A DNA stretch of 64,000 bases, taken from Linnemannia schmuckeri. Lineage: Eukaryota > Mortierellomycota > Mortierellomycetes > Mortierellales > Mortierellaceae. Location: assembly GCA_029449235.1 (NCBI GenBank), contig JANATG010000011.1, positions 526,001-590,000 of the forward strand, written 5' to 3'. This document shows, one piece after another, positions 46,495 to 56,355 of this stretch. The number at the start of each line of letters is the position of its first letter. Within the stretch, counting starts at the first letter, position 1. The notes beneath the pieces are model-generated. The model did not search any database and had not been told where the DNA came from. It saw only the letters and a program-made list of their open reading frames with translations. The position numbers were made by a program, and so were the translations under genes.

Positions 46495-47268
46495 GTTGTT
46501 GGTTGGTTGGTTGGTTGCACACACAAGGAAGATACATTCAAACAAAGAGTCAAGAGTACCTTTATCGCTCTTCTACTCTTTTTCTTGTACTTTTTTCATT
46601 CCTCTTCTTGATAATGATGATATGTGAAGGATGTGCAGTGATCAAACCTGGAAAAGTGACGCGTAGACAAACACCAGAGGACGAAAGTAAAGCAAACGAA
46701 AGAAAAAAAGAAGCGGCACACTCGAGCACTTGACTCGTTCCTCACTATTCTCCACCATCTCCGAGCTACCTGTCCCGATGGGCTGCTTCTTCATGTAAAC
46801 TTTCTTTACTCCTTTCTTCCTTGTCTCTACCAGAGAGGAGCCAAAGCACACAAAGACAACATTACAGTCTTAACAGCGCGCATGCATACTTTCCCATCCC
46901 CTTCGTTCCACTATCACCTTCCTTGAATGTATTGTTCCTTCCTTTGTGTCCCTTTCTTCCCTCGGTCCCCTTTCTTCGCAAAACCGTAGAAAACTCATTT
47001 GCGACTTTTTGTGGTCGCAGTCACACAGCGTTTTTTACCTCCTCAAATTTTTTTATTCGCGTGTTCATTTTTTTATTTCAACTAAGTCTTCCTTCTCCTC
47101 CCTTTCTCCTCCCTTTCTCCTCCCTTTCTCTTCCCTCCTCCATATCCTCTTTCCCTTTCCATTTTCGTCAACTTTTGCTTCGTTTCGTCAATCCTTAACA
47201 CCATCCCTCCCTTTTCACCTAGCCTTCTCTCCTACTTTCCTTTCCTCTTTCAAACAAACACACAAACA
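45893..47268. other. Shared upstream region between FYR gene and MOB2
   Basis: The left half (45,900-46,450) is purine-rich on plus, that is pyrimidine-rich on the coding strand of the minus-strand FYR gene. The right half (46,900-47,260) is pyrimidine-rich on plus, ahead of MOB2. The switch in strand asymmetry matches the divergent gene starts. A GTT repeat lies at 46456-46494. Confidence 0.6.
46456..46494. repeat. GTT trinucleotide repeat
   Basis: About 13 GTT units followed by four GTTG units. It lies upstream of the FYR-domain gene in non-coding DNA; on the minus strand it is a CAA repeat. Confidence 0.9.
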
Positions 47269-48877
47269 ATGAGCGGATTCTTCAATATCAGGTACATTCC
47301 TTCAACAGTCATTCAGCATTCGCCCAACCAGACATTGCTCTCTTTGTGCTACTTACTCCGTACACACTACTACTCAACCATTCATGTCGCTCTCTCACTC
47401 AACTACCTTCTCGCAACTTATCGTTCCTCTTCATACAAACGAATTCAACAACGAACATAGCAAACTGGGCGGCAGGATTAAACCCAAGCGATCTATCTCA
47501 GCCATTCGCCCTCTGTTCCTCTGTCAGCCCTATTGCAACAACTCCATCGTCAAGGGAAACTTCAAAACTATCGTCCAACTGCCCAAATACGTTGATCCCA
47601 ACGAGTGGCTCGCCGTCAATGGTAACTCACTCGTTTAACTCGAAGCAGGAGTCTCCCTGATCCTCTCTTTAATACCTCTACTACTTTTACCAATGCGCAT
47701 GTTAATGGCACTTCTTTTGCTCGGAGAACTTAAAAAGAGTGAAAAGAGAAAATTGAATTCTGCAAAAGATGGGGGAGAGAGGAAGGGAGTGCTGCTCTCG
47801 ATAATTAGTATTTCTTTTTGAGAGAAGGAGCAGGGACATCAAACGCGTTTCAAGTTTGGAGGAAAAAATGAGAACAGACAACAATTCAGGACATACAGAT
47901 AGAGACACACAAACACACACACTCAGGAATAGGCTAGCACGGTCCAATTTCATTACACAGTTGTTTCCTTGGAAATAGCAAGTATCCCATACCGCAACCA
48001 GGAGGACCTTTATTCATTCCCATGTATCCCGCTTGCTCAATCCTTTTCCTCTTCATACCCTTCACTGCTCCCAACAACAGAACGACACTAACGGCTCTCC
48101 CTCTTTTTGCATTGTAGCTTTTGACTTTTATAACTACGTCAACATCTTTTACGGATCTATCTCGGACTTCTGCACCCCACGCGAATGCCCCAACATGTCA
48201 GCAGGATCAGGGTAATTTCATGTCTCTATACACACCTAATGAAAGGAGGAGAAGAAGAGGAGATGATGGACCTACCCAAAGCTAACGTAATTCCTTTATT
48301 TCTTGACCCCCTTCTCTTTCCTTACTCGTTCCCCATAACGACCCCTTGTTTTTTGTTTTTTTTTACTGATGAGTAGGTGCGAGTACTTTTGGATGGATGG
48401 ACAAAAGAAAACGAGTAAAGTGCCCGCCTCGCAATATATCGACTTTGTCATGAACTGGATTCAAACCCTCATCAACGACGAAAACACCTTTCCCACCAAA
48501 GATGGTACGCCTCCTCCTTTTTTCCTTCAATCGATGGGCACGTTACCTTTCAACTGTCTTCACATCTTCAAAAAAAAAAAAAAAATAGTCGATCTGACAA
48601 AATTTTGGTATGTTATTTCCTCAAAATAGGACGCGATTTCCCACCAACGTTTGTACAGACAGTCCGAGCCATCTTCAAGCAGCTGACGCGGGTGTTTGCA
48701 CATGTGTACCATTCGCACTACGACAAGATGCTCTCACTCTGCCAGGAGGCTCATTTCAACTCGCTCTTTGCACACTTTGTCAGTTTCGGACGGGAATTTG
48801 ATCTGTTGGACAAGAAGGATATCGTCCCCATGCAGGAATTGATCGACATCATGGACAACAACGGCGTTCTCTGTTGA
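47269..48877 (+). CDS. MOB2: MOB2-type kinase activator
   Basis: Five exons: 47269-47291, 47461-47621, 48118-48211, 48377-48504 and 48630-48877, giving 217 aa; all phases match. The first exon encodes only MSGFFNI and part of the next codon. The protein matches MOB2 rather than MOB1: LFLCQPY, IVKGNFKTIVQLPKYVD, PASQYIDFVMNWIQ, NTFPTKDGRDFPP and the near-terminal MQELIDIM are family landmarks. The zinc site is kept as FCTPREC (two cysteines) and AHVYHSHYD (two histidines). MOB2 binds and activates NDR/LATS kinases (Cbk1 in yeast, COT-1 in Neurospora) in the morphogenesis (RAM) pathway at sites of polarised growth. The N-terminal extension is short compared with yeast Mob2. Confidence 0.93.
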
Positions 48878-49162
48878 GATTCAGATACATCAGATACATC
48901 GGATAAAGGATGCGAGGAAGAGAACATAATTCTGGAGCAAAGCAGGGTGTAGGGAATGGAGGGTCGCGTCTTAGACATTTGTCAATATTTACAAATACAA
49001 TATTTCCTTTAATTTGACACCGCAACGACTCTTCTCAAAAGTCAAGACAGCATATGTCTGGTGTTGTTCCTGGGGTTGCTATTCGTGCCATGTATACAAT
49101 TGACGATAAGTTCTCCTGAAAAAGAGCAATCCTCTCCCCATCGACAAGATCCTCATCATGAC
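48878..49162. other. Convergent 3' region of MOB2 and cofactor A
   Basis: About 285 bp between two converging stop codons. The tandem CAGATACAT repeat just after the MOB2 stop (48884-48900) is the only structure seen. Confidence 0.6.
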
Positions 49163-49869
49163 TTATTCCGATGCCTCAAGTGCCTGGACAGCCTCTTCGT
49201 ACTCCTTGGATCCCTTGACATCAGGGTTAGCGTTTGTCTATATATTTTGTTCGGAGTTATATGAGAAGCGGTTTGATGAGCAAACTCGCAGGCTTTTTTT
49301 TTAACTGTCCCTTTCAAATCTGGTTCTCACTCACTTAGTGCAATCTTGTGCTTCTAAACTTACCACGAGGTTGGCGAGATCTTGGCGGGCAGCCTTTCTC
49401 CTTCTCTCGACATCGGGCAACATATCCAACGTCTCCTCCAGCACCTCGCGCTAATAGGTGAAAAGGAGGACATGTGATATCGAAGTATAGAAAAGCATGA
49501 GTAAACGGACTCTACGATAAGGCAGCAGAGTGAAACAGTCAGGGTTGGAAAGAGTGAAGAGATTTTATACCTGCTTCTTAATCTCGTAATCTTCGGGGTC
49601 CTTGGCGACCATGGCGGCGATACGAGCTTCCTGCTGCTCCTTCTCCTTTGTGTAAAAGACTGCTTCCTTTGCCAATCTATTGCAGTTAAGGCGGTAATAG
49701 GAAACGTTAGATATTTGACAGGTTTGGGTTTCGTTGTTGCCACCACCATCTTTGCGTGTTTGACATTCATTCAAACACAAGGGCACGGTGATGTAAAGTG
49801 AGTTGGTCTGTTCCCAACAACTAACCTCTTGAGGACGTTGGTCTTGATGGTGAAATCTCTGGTGGACAT
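49163..49869 (-). CDS. TBCA: Tubulin-specific chaperone A (cofactor A)
   Basis: Four exons on minus: 49869-49826, 49676-49571, 49450-49364 and 49237-49163, giving 103 aa, the family's usual size. It begins MSTRDFTIKTNVLKRL, then has AVFYTKEKEQQEARIAAM and YEIKKQREVLEETLDMLPD, and ends EAVQALEASE, closely matching the three-helix bundle of cofactor A (Rbl2 in yeast). Cofactor A captures beta-tubulin released by the CCT chaperonin and hands it to the later folding cofactors; it also buffers free beta-tubulin. It is cytosolic, with no targeting signal. The gene converges on MOB2. I am confident of both identity and splicing. Confidence 0.93.
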
Positions 49870-50351
49870 TGTGGATTTTTCTTGTGCTACTGATGTTGTG
49901 TATGTGTGCGCGTGTGTTTATCGGTGTTGATCGCTGTGGTTGTGAATGACAGAGATCGCTGTAAGTGAGAGTGTTAGAGGGATGGGTTGATGCTGAACCC
50001 CTTCTTTTTATCCTTGCAATACCCGTGACTGTTACTTAGGAAACGTTTGCCTGAAAAAGACACATCTTCGCTCCGCTGCACTTCGCGTTGGACCAGTAAG
50101 AAAGGAGGCGCGCTCCTCCTATGAAGTATGTGACAATGTTTACTAGAAGCATCCATTCAACCCTTTACTCAACCCCTTCTTTTTTCATCCTTTCTCTAAA
50201 ACTAAAGCCTCCAGTCAATATAACGACACAACACAACAGTTGTTTTTTTCATCGTTATTATTAGGTAGAAGAAGAAAATGGGAGCAGAGAAAGAACTATG
50301 TGCAAGCAAGTATTTACAAATTTAAAAAAATAGAGATTCGTTTCTAAGTGC
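49870..50351. other. Intergenic region
   Basis: About 480 bp between the cofactor A start and the stop of the membrane-protein gene, both on minus. Purine-rich or mixed DNA with no protein-like frame; it should hold the cofactor A promoter. Confidence 0.6.
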
Positions 50352-51786
50352 CTAGTGCATGGTGTTGCTGGTACTGTTGGAAGTACCACGGATACCATTA
50401 CCAACAGAATTAACGCCACTACCGACAGTGTTGCCAGTAGAGTTGAAACCGTGGCCACCAATGTTGACACCCGAGCCGACCGCGTTACCCGTGGCGTTAG
50501 TGGTGTTGTGGACGCCGTTCGAGACAGAGTCCAGGGCGCCACCGTTGCTGGTACGGGGATGAGTGTTATATCCGGAGTTTGTGGTGGTGTTGTAGGCTGT
50601 ATGGGCGGTTGAGTTGGGGTTTGAGGCGCTGCCATAAGTGTTGCTGTTGTAGCCGGTACTGGTGTTGTTGGTGTTATAGTTGTTGGCCGAGGTCGAGTAA
50701 TTAGTCGTTCCAGGGCCTACAACATGAGTGTTGGACGTGGGGACAGACTTGACAACTACAGGCTCGATCTTCTCTGTGACAACCGTACGAGTAGGAGCCC
50801 GGGCAGTGTGGGGGTCAGCTCCAGCCGCAGCAGGATTGCTGTACAAGGTCGTGTGCTGGGCACGCTTCTTTCTCCAGCACCAGCCCAAAAGACCGGCAAG
50901 CGCAATCGCGGCAAGAGAACCAAGAACGGTTCCGGCGATCGCACCACCCGACATGTGGTTGTTCTGCTCAACAATGGGCTGAGCAGTCGCGGAGGGCGCC
51001 TCAATGGGCGCAGCACTAGTAGTGGCGACACCCACCCAGGGAGTAGAAGTACCCTGAACGATACCGGGCGTGTTTGAAACCCAAGTCGTGGTACCAGAAG
51101 CGATCCTAGTATTGTTGACCACAGCCGTGGCGTCAACAATCCGGGTAGTCCCCGAAATAACAGAGGTTGACCCGCCGTAGTACGTGGTTCCACTAAAAAC
51201 TCTCGTAGCCTCACCAGAACCGGGAGCACCAGCTGTACCAGACCCACCAGAAGGCGCAAAAGTCTGAGTACCTTGACCGGGACGGTACTGGTAGGGATTT
51301 CCAAAAGGGTTGGTCAACCCGGCAACACCGCAACGACGGAGAAGTCCCTCGACGTTGACGGAGTGCTCGTAGAAGAGGGTTGGGCTGCGACGGCATTGGC
51401 AGGCGGCGTAGTTGTCGATGTAGGGCTGGGTGCATTGCTTCTCGTTGCAGGCGGCGACGTTGACATTTGGGTTGCTGCATGTCACTATTTGTGTGAGAAG
51501 GGAGCGAAAATATTTTTTTGAGTCAGACATTGTTATTTGTTATGCCAGTGTGAAACATATCCATTCATTCATACCCAATGCAACTTAGAGAAAGGGCAAG
51601 GGCGAGACAGAAAGAGTAATCGTTCGCTATTGCGCGCACGGACAGAGAGCAAGAGTTATGAAGAAGAGCGCACTTACAAGGAAAGACACTGATGGCGCGA
51701 CAGGCGGTAGTGATCGCAGGGTTCGCGGGGCATGTGTATGCATTGACGACCGCGACGGTCGCGAGGAGAGTAATAATCAGCTTCAT
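50352..51786 (-). CDS. Single-pass surface protein with eight-cysteine ectodomain
   Basis: Two exons on minus, 51786-51678 and 51484-50352, giving 413 aa. A signal peptide (MKLIITLLATVAVVNA) is followed by a mature N-terminus with eight cysteines in about 75 residues (in order: YTC, TAC, LTC, AAC, KQC, AAC, QC and RRC). The count recalls fungal CFEM domains, but the spacing does not fit, so I do not call it CFEM. Then come a serine/threonine-rich stalk, one membrane helix (GAIAGTVLGSLAAIALAGLL) and a basic stop-transfer WCWRKKR. The cytoplasmic tail is low complexity, rich in N, T, S and G. The layout resembles fungal cell-wall stress sensors, glycosylated and placed in the plasma membrane; the role is inferred from layout only. 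Splicing in exon 1 keeps the cysteine-rich frame. Confidence 0.75.
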
Positions 51787-52738
51787 GGTTGAAGTTTGGA
51801 TCAATGGATGATAGAGATTTGTAGCTTAGGGAAGGAAAGAAGGAAAAACTATTAGGGCAAAAGAGGAGTTAAGATGAAAAAGAGGATGAGTAGAGCGAGA
51901 AGGGAAACCAAGTGAAGAGGGTCGATTTGCGATGAGGGAAAAAAAGAAGTAGAAGAGGAAGAAGAAAAAAAACGTCGGAGTAAAGGAAGGCAGATATTAA
52001 ATACCAGATGGCTTTACCTTGGCTCTGTCGTCTCTGTCTATTGATGCACACACAGCAGTAGTAGCAGCAGGAAAAAAAAGAGGGACGATCCTACCCCATT
52101 TTTTTGTCCAAGACATCTTTTTTGGTTCTCGTGTCTGATTCTATCTTGAGCTGACCGCGAAATAAGCAAGTGAACAAAAAAGCGCGTAAAAAAAAAAAAA
52201 AAAAAAAAAAAAAGAAAAAAAAAATAAAAAGTCCAACCGCCCAACTCGACTGCTTGCATAAACATCAGAAATCTCATTCGGTTCCAAATCAGTCTTTGTG
52301 CCTCTTTTTTTTCTTGATGAGTCGAGACGCGTCAGATGAGTTGCTGGAAAATAAGTAACCCACAGTTTTTTCTATTAATTTTTCCATTCCAACCGAGCGC
52401 GAGACCGTGGTTTCATGTCGCGTTGTGGATCAGTCTCTCCAATCAAAAATAAAAGAAAAAAATTATTGAGGGATACGCGTCTGGATTGGGGCAATCTTAA
52501 GTTATGTGTGACACGTCCATCCAATCCCAGAAGTCCCAGGGCCAATAACAGAATAAATAAGGGTCGAGAATAAAAAGTGATAGATGTCGTTATTGGCGAA
52601 TATTAAGGGGGAGGTGTTTGCTATGTTGTATGCTCCATGATTGGAAACAAAGTAAATAAGATGGATAGAATGCGCTACGGCGGGAGGAGACTGACAATGG
52701 GTATCAACTCAGACGAAGAAGGAAGACCCCTCTTCTGT
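51787..52738. other. Intergenic region
   Basis: Purine-rich plus strand at 51,830-51,980 (pyrimidine-rich on the coding strand of the surface-protein gene), a poly(A) run at 52188-52213 and mixed DNA. No supported gene. Confidence 0.6.
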
Positions 52739-53047
52739 TTAACGAGAAAGGATCTTGGCTTTGTGGGCATCGACATTGATGGGAGCCTTAACGCAGACCT
52801 TGTTCCTGCTGACATCCACGTTCAAAAGACTACGCTTGTGGCGCATAGGAGCAGCCTCTTCACCGGATCCTTTATGATGGGAGGCGATCATGGGAGCGGT
52901 GCCTGAAACCTTGTCCTGGTAGGAGGCGAACGATGCGGCTGCGGCTTCGGTGTGGAACTTCTTGCTGGTGCTGGCGGGGGCGGGGGTAGGGGCGGCCTGG
53001 ACCAAGACGACGATGGCGAACAGCGCGATGATGCCTGAGATCTTCAT
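52739..53047 (-). CDS. Small secreted precursor with Kex2 site, 102 aa
   Basis: Intact single exon. The signal peptide MKISGIIALFAIVVLVQAAP is nearly the same as in the genes at 57342, 26507 and 28891, so it ends at the same VQAAP. The mature part is short, with alanine-rich and basic stretches, one clear Kex2-type site (MRHKR) and a single cysteine. After HKR comes LLNVDVSRNK and then INVDAHKAK, which recalls the INIDVTKKR of the 28,891 gene. Cleavage at HKR would release a C-terminal peptide of about 32 residues. A TATA-like TATAAA lies at 53180-53185, about 138 bp upstream of the ATG. This is the only uninterrupted member with the full MKI/VQAAP leader. It could be a signalling peptide, an effector or a wall component. 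Confidence 0.65.
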   Translation of the reverse strand: MKISGIIALFAIVVLVQAAPTPAPASTSKKFHTEAAAASFASYQDKVSGTAPMIASHHKGSGEEAAPMRHKRSLLNVDVSRNKVCVKAPINVDAHKAKILSR

Positions 53048-54858
53048 GTTGATTTTGGGGTGGAAGCGGTGTTGGTTTTTGATTTATGAGAGGGAGGAGG
53101 AGTTCAGAGACCTGGTAGAAGTAGAATTGAGAAATTGTGATGAGTAAGGACTAAAATTAAAGAGAGAGCAGAGTGGAGGTTTATAAACACTTTTTCTTCA
53201 CGTTTCTGAGTCATGACCAAGCAAGGCACCCATATCACACTTTGGAAGGAGGAATCAAATGATCAAGAAATGTAGTGCGCCCGTTCTTCCTACGCATGGA
53301 AGGACTCATTTGGAGTGGACACATGGGACCGCCTACTCACGGAGATGCAATCGTCTATTCCCTCCTCCCGGCCCTTCCAGAGAAGACACAGAAGAGATAC
53401 TATAAAAGGAAAAGAGAGGGAAGGGAAGTGGTAATATGATTTTAGGAGAAGGGTGAAGAATCTTCTTTTTTGCTGACCTTGCCCATGAGTCTGTGCCTCT
53501 TTGTTTTGCCAGCGAGTTTGTTCATACTATTTGTTTCAGGAGTGAAATATGGCAAGGTGACACGAAAGAAGAAGGGCTCACTTAGTAAAAAGAGAGAGAG
53601 ATGACAAGAAAAAATATGGTTGCAAACCAAATGAAATCAAGGAGGTGTCAATAGGAAATACAAACAACATCCATGTGCAGCACCAAAGATCACAATGAAG
53701 ACTTGCGATAGTGTACAATTGGTACTTGACAGAGAGGCAAACAAAAAAAATACCTGTAGAAAAGTTACTAAGGTAACCTCTTAGATATCTCTTTCTCATT
53801 GCTTGCAAGGTGTGAACGTCAAGCAAACTGTCGCGGTTGCCAGTATGGATTTGAATCTCTCTAGTCGTTCCTTTTGTGCCACCAACAGCACCCAAATGCA
53901 CACCCTTCAATTATCGTCTTCTTCCCTTGTGGAGTTGATTTTAGTACAGACAAGCAAAAAAAAATACAAGCGAGTGATCCATTTTTTTTCCTGCCTCGCT
54001 CGCCGAGGAAGTCCTTTACCTGCGTAAAATACCCCTCCTCTCCTCTCGGCAGATACGAGAGACAAAAACAAGTTGTCGCCTTTCTTTCTCATCGTCTCCT
54101 CCGTCTCCACCTTTCTCACTCCTCGCTCCTCTTCCTCTCCTTCCCACTACCTCAGCTTACCTAATTGTCCTTTTGTCCCTTCCAAGTTCTTTATCTCGCT
54201 AGGGAAAAATGAGGTGAACAGCAACAAGTAGACGCGTCTGTGTATGCCCATCGTTGAAAAAAAGGCCAGGAATAAGAATAAACGGTACCTTATGTGCTTT
54301 TTTATCACTATAGAAAATGGTATCCTGTAAAGGGACCAGACCGCTCAGAGATGGATAGATTTCCGGAAGGAAAAGGATAAGGAATTCTGGTATTAATTTT
54401 TTTGTTGGCTTCCCCTCTCCGACTGCCTCATCAAAAAAGAATAGCATCGGGCTTTACGCAGCTCATAGCTCACTCGCAGCAATACATATACAAGAATCCT
54501 TGGTATCGAAATTTCAACATTCGAAAGTTAGGCATAATTGGGTCGAAAGGGAAAGGAAGACAAAGGTCGACATTCCCCCTTGTAAAAAGGGTCATGCCCT
54601 CCCTCTGCTGGAATTTTTTTTTCCTGTTTCTAGAAACAAAAAGAGAAAAAGGACACACATTGAAGAACGGGCTTCTACTTGTATGTATGTGACACGTAGA
54701 AAAAAGGAGGGGGTGAAAGTGGATGCTACGTGCCATAGAAAACAAAAATAAAGCGAATACTGCTCCACAGAAATACTGCCTTCCATTAGCTGTTAGCATA
54801 AGAATCATTGACCTGATGGTTAATCGAGGGGCCATGAGAGACAGGAAACTTGGTTTTA
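53048..54858. other. Intergenic region with isolated exon-like segments
   Basis: On minus, about 53,910-53,780 has a protein-like stretch (VHLGAVGGTKGTTREIQ and QAMRKRYLRG) ending at a GTTACC donor-like site, but no partner exon is apparent. The rest is mixed DNA with no supported gene. Confidence 0.35.
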
Positions 54859-55161
54859 TCAACAACTCAGTCTCATACTTCTTAACGTCTTGCCGCCCTC
54901 TGGCGCATCGTCTCCTCTCTTGTTAGTCTGACGGCGTTTGTCGAGACTAGAGACTAGGCCACCGGTCGAGGTGACAAGGGTATCGCGACGCCTCTGGTTA
55001 GTGTCGTTTGGAATACTGTTATTATCGAAATTGGTCAAAAGCTCTGATTTGCTTCGGCGCGAGTTGATAGGACTGCCAGAAGCGGACGAAGAGGACGAGG
55101 TAGGGACTGAGAAACAAGGACCACGTACGATCATGACGGAAGCAATGACAAAGATCCTCAT
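54859..55161 (-). CDS. Probable small secreted protein with dibasic sites, 100 aa
   Basis: Starts MRIFVIASVMIV, a short hydrophobic leader weaker than those of the related genes. A serine/threonine/asparagine-rich body follows with several basic pairs and triplets (SRRSK, QRRR, DKRR, NKRG) and a C-terminal cysteine. The layout is that of a Kex2-processed precursor: dibasic sites about 20 residues apart in a small secreted protein. The leader is interrupted by charged RGPC, so either secretion is inefficient or a small indel has altered the leader. A TTAAATA element lies about 60 bp upstream. Similarity to the other members is in architecture only. Confidence 0.45.
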   Translation of the reverse strand: MRIFVIASVMIVRGPCFSVPTSSSSSASGSPINSRRSKSELLTNFDNNSIPNDTNQRRRDTLVTSTGGLVSSLDKRRQTNKRGDDAPEGGKTLRSMRLSC

Positions 55162-56301
55162 ACTGTTTTGTATTGTAGACGGTGTGATTAAGGGAGCATG
55201 AAGAAAAAAAGTAATAAAAAGAGGTGTATTTAAGGTAATGAGATGTTTTGGTGGGTAAATGACAGACAGAAGCATGTACGCCTTTCCGCTTCGATTGTTG
55301 TTGTAGGAAGCAAGGATCTTGACGAGAGAGATGTTGGGACATGATGTGTATGAATACAAAAGGCGCCGACTTGTGTTTAGTATTTAGGCTCTTACTTACA
55401 AATCACAAACACATAGGTGGTTCCCCTCCCTTCCCTAAATATCCTACAGCAGTACCAAAGGGAAATGAAGAGGAGAAAACTTGAAATAAAAAGCACAAGG
55501 TGCCAGGGACAATCAGTTGACCTTGCTCCGAAATCCAAAGGGGTATTTTTTCTTGTTGCATCTCGTTTTTAAGATGCCACAACTACATATCTTTCAGAAC
55601 CATAAATGACCTTACTATTATTTGGGCTTCTCCCTCTGCTTCTTCCACTCGCAACATCTCTTAATTGAGACGAAGATAATAAGAGATTGGGGAGAAGTAT
55701 GAGGTGGGAGCGAGGGGGAAGATGAGAATGAAGGTAAAAGTGAAAATGAGGGAGGGGGGAGGTAATTCTCTCGAATGACCAAGAAAAGGAGAGAAAGAGG
55801 AGGGTGCACTGGCTTGTTTAAAAAAATGGTAGGACGGTGAGAATGGATATGATTACTCCGACGCGTCAAGGAGAGTTTTTTTTTCTGCGGTTCAAGAGGT
55901 GATATCTATTTTCTTGTTTGATATCAGTGTCGGCTGGCGGGTAAGGCACCAGTGCTTATTCGTGTCATCAGTGATCTAAATCTTGGTGATATTTCGCCCG
56001 TACTTTCACCCCGTGTCTCTGTTATGTTTTGAAGGAAGTCCACGGCGATGTAGAGAAAGAAATTCCATGGTAAAATGGCACAAGGCAAAAAAACACGTCA
56101 AATAATATGAGTAGAGAAAAAACATATGCCTGCATACGAACGTTCCTCATTTGACGTTTTTTTTGTAATGCAATAGCACTAACCTGTTCACCGTGCTTCC
56201 TGTTCAGTGTAGTTATCTTTGACTATTATATGCTGGTTTATTTATGCTATTTGACAGTGAAAAGTATTTTTTAAGGTAATTGTTTTTAGATGCGCTGATG
56301 C
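55162..56301. other. Intergenic region
   Basis: Mixed DNA without a supported gene. A purine-rich tract on plus at about 55,690-55,800 gives serine/proline-rich artefact frames on minus. Confidence 0.6.
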
Positions 56302-56355
56302 TTAGTTGTCATCGCCAGAGTTGGTATCATCATCTTCACCCTCCTGTTGGCGTTT

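Noticed and set aside
45893..46537. N-terminal extension of the FYR protein with an asparagine run and many S/P/F/L residues
   Set aside because: It is translation of the pyrimidine-rich leader and a CAA repeat; protein-like composition begins at the ATG at 45892.
55139..55160. A 22-bp GT..CAG segment in the leader of the 55,161 gene as an intron
   Set aside because: Far shorter than any other intron in the window and shorter than a spliceosome can normally use.
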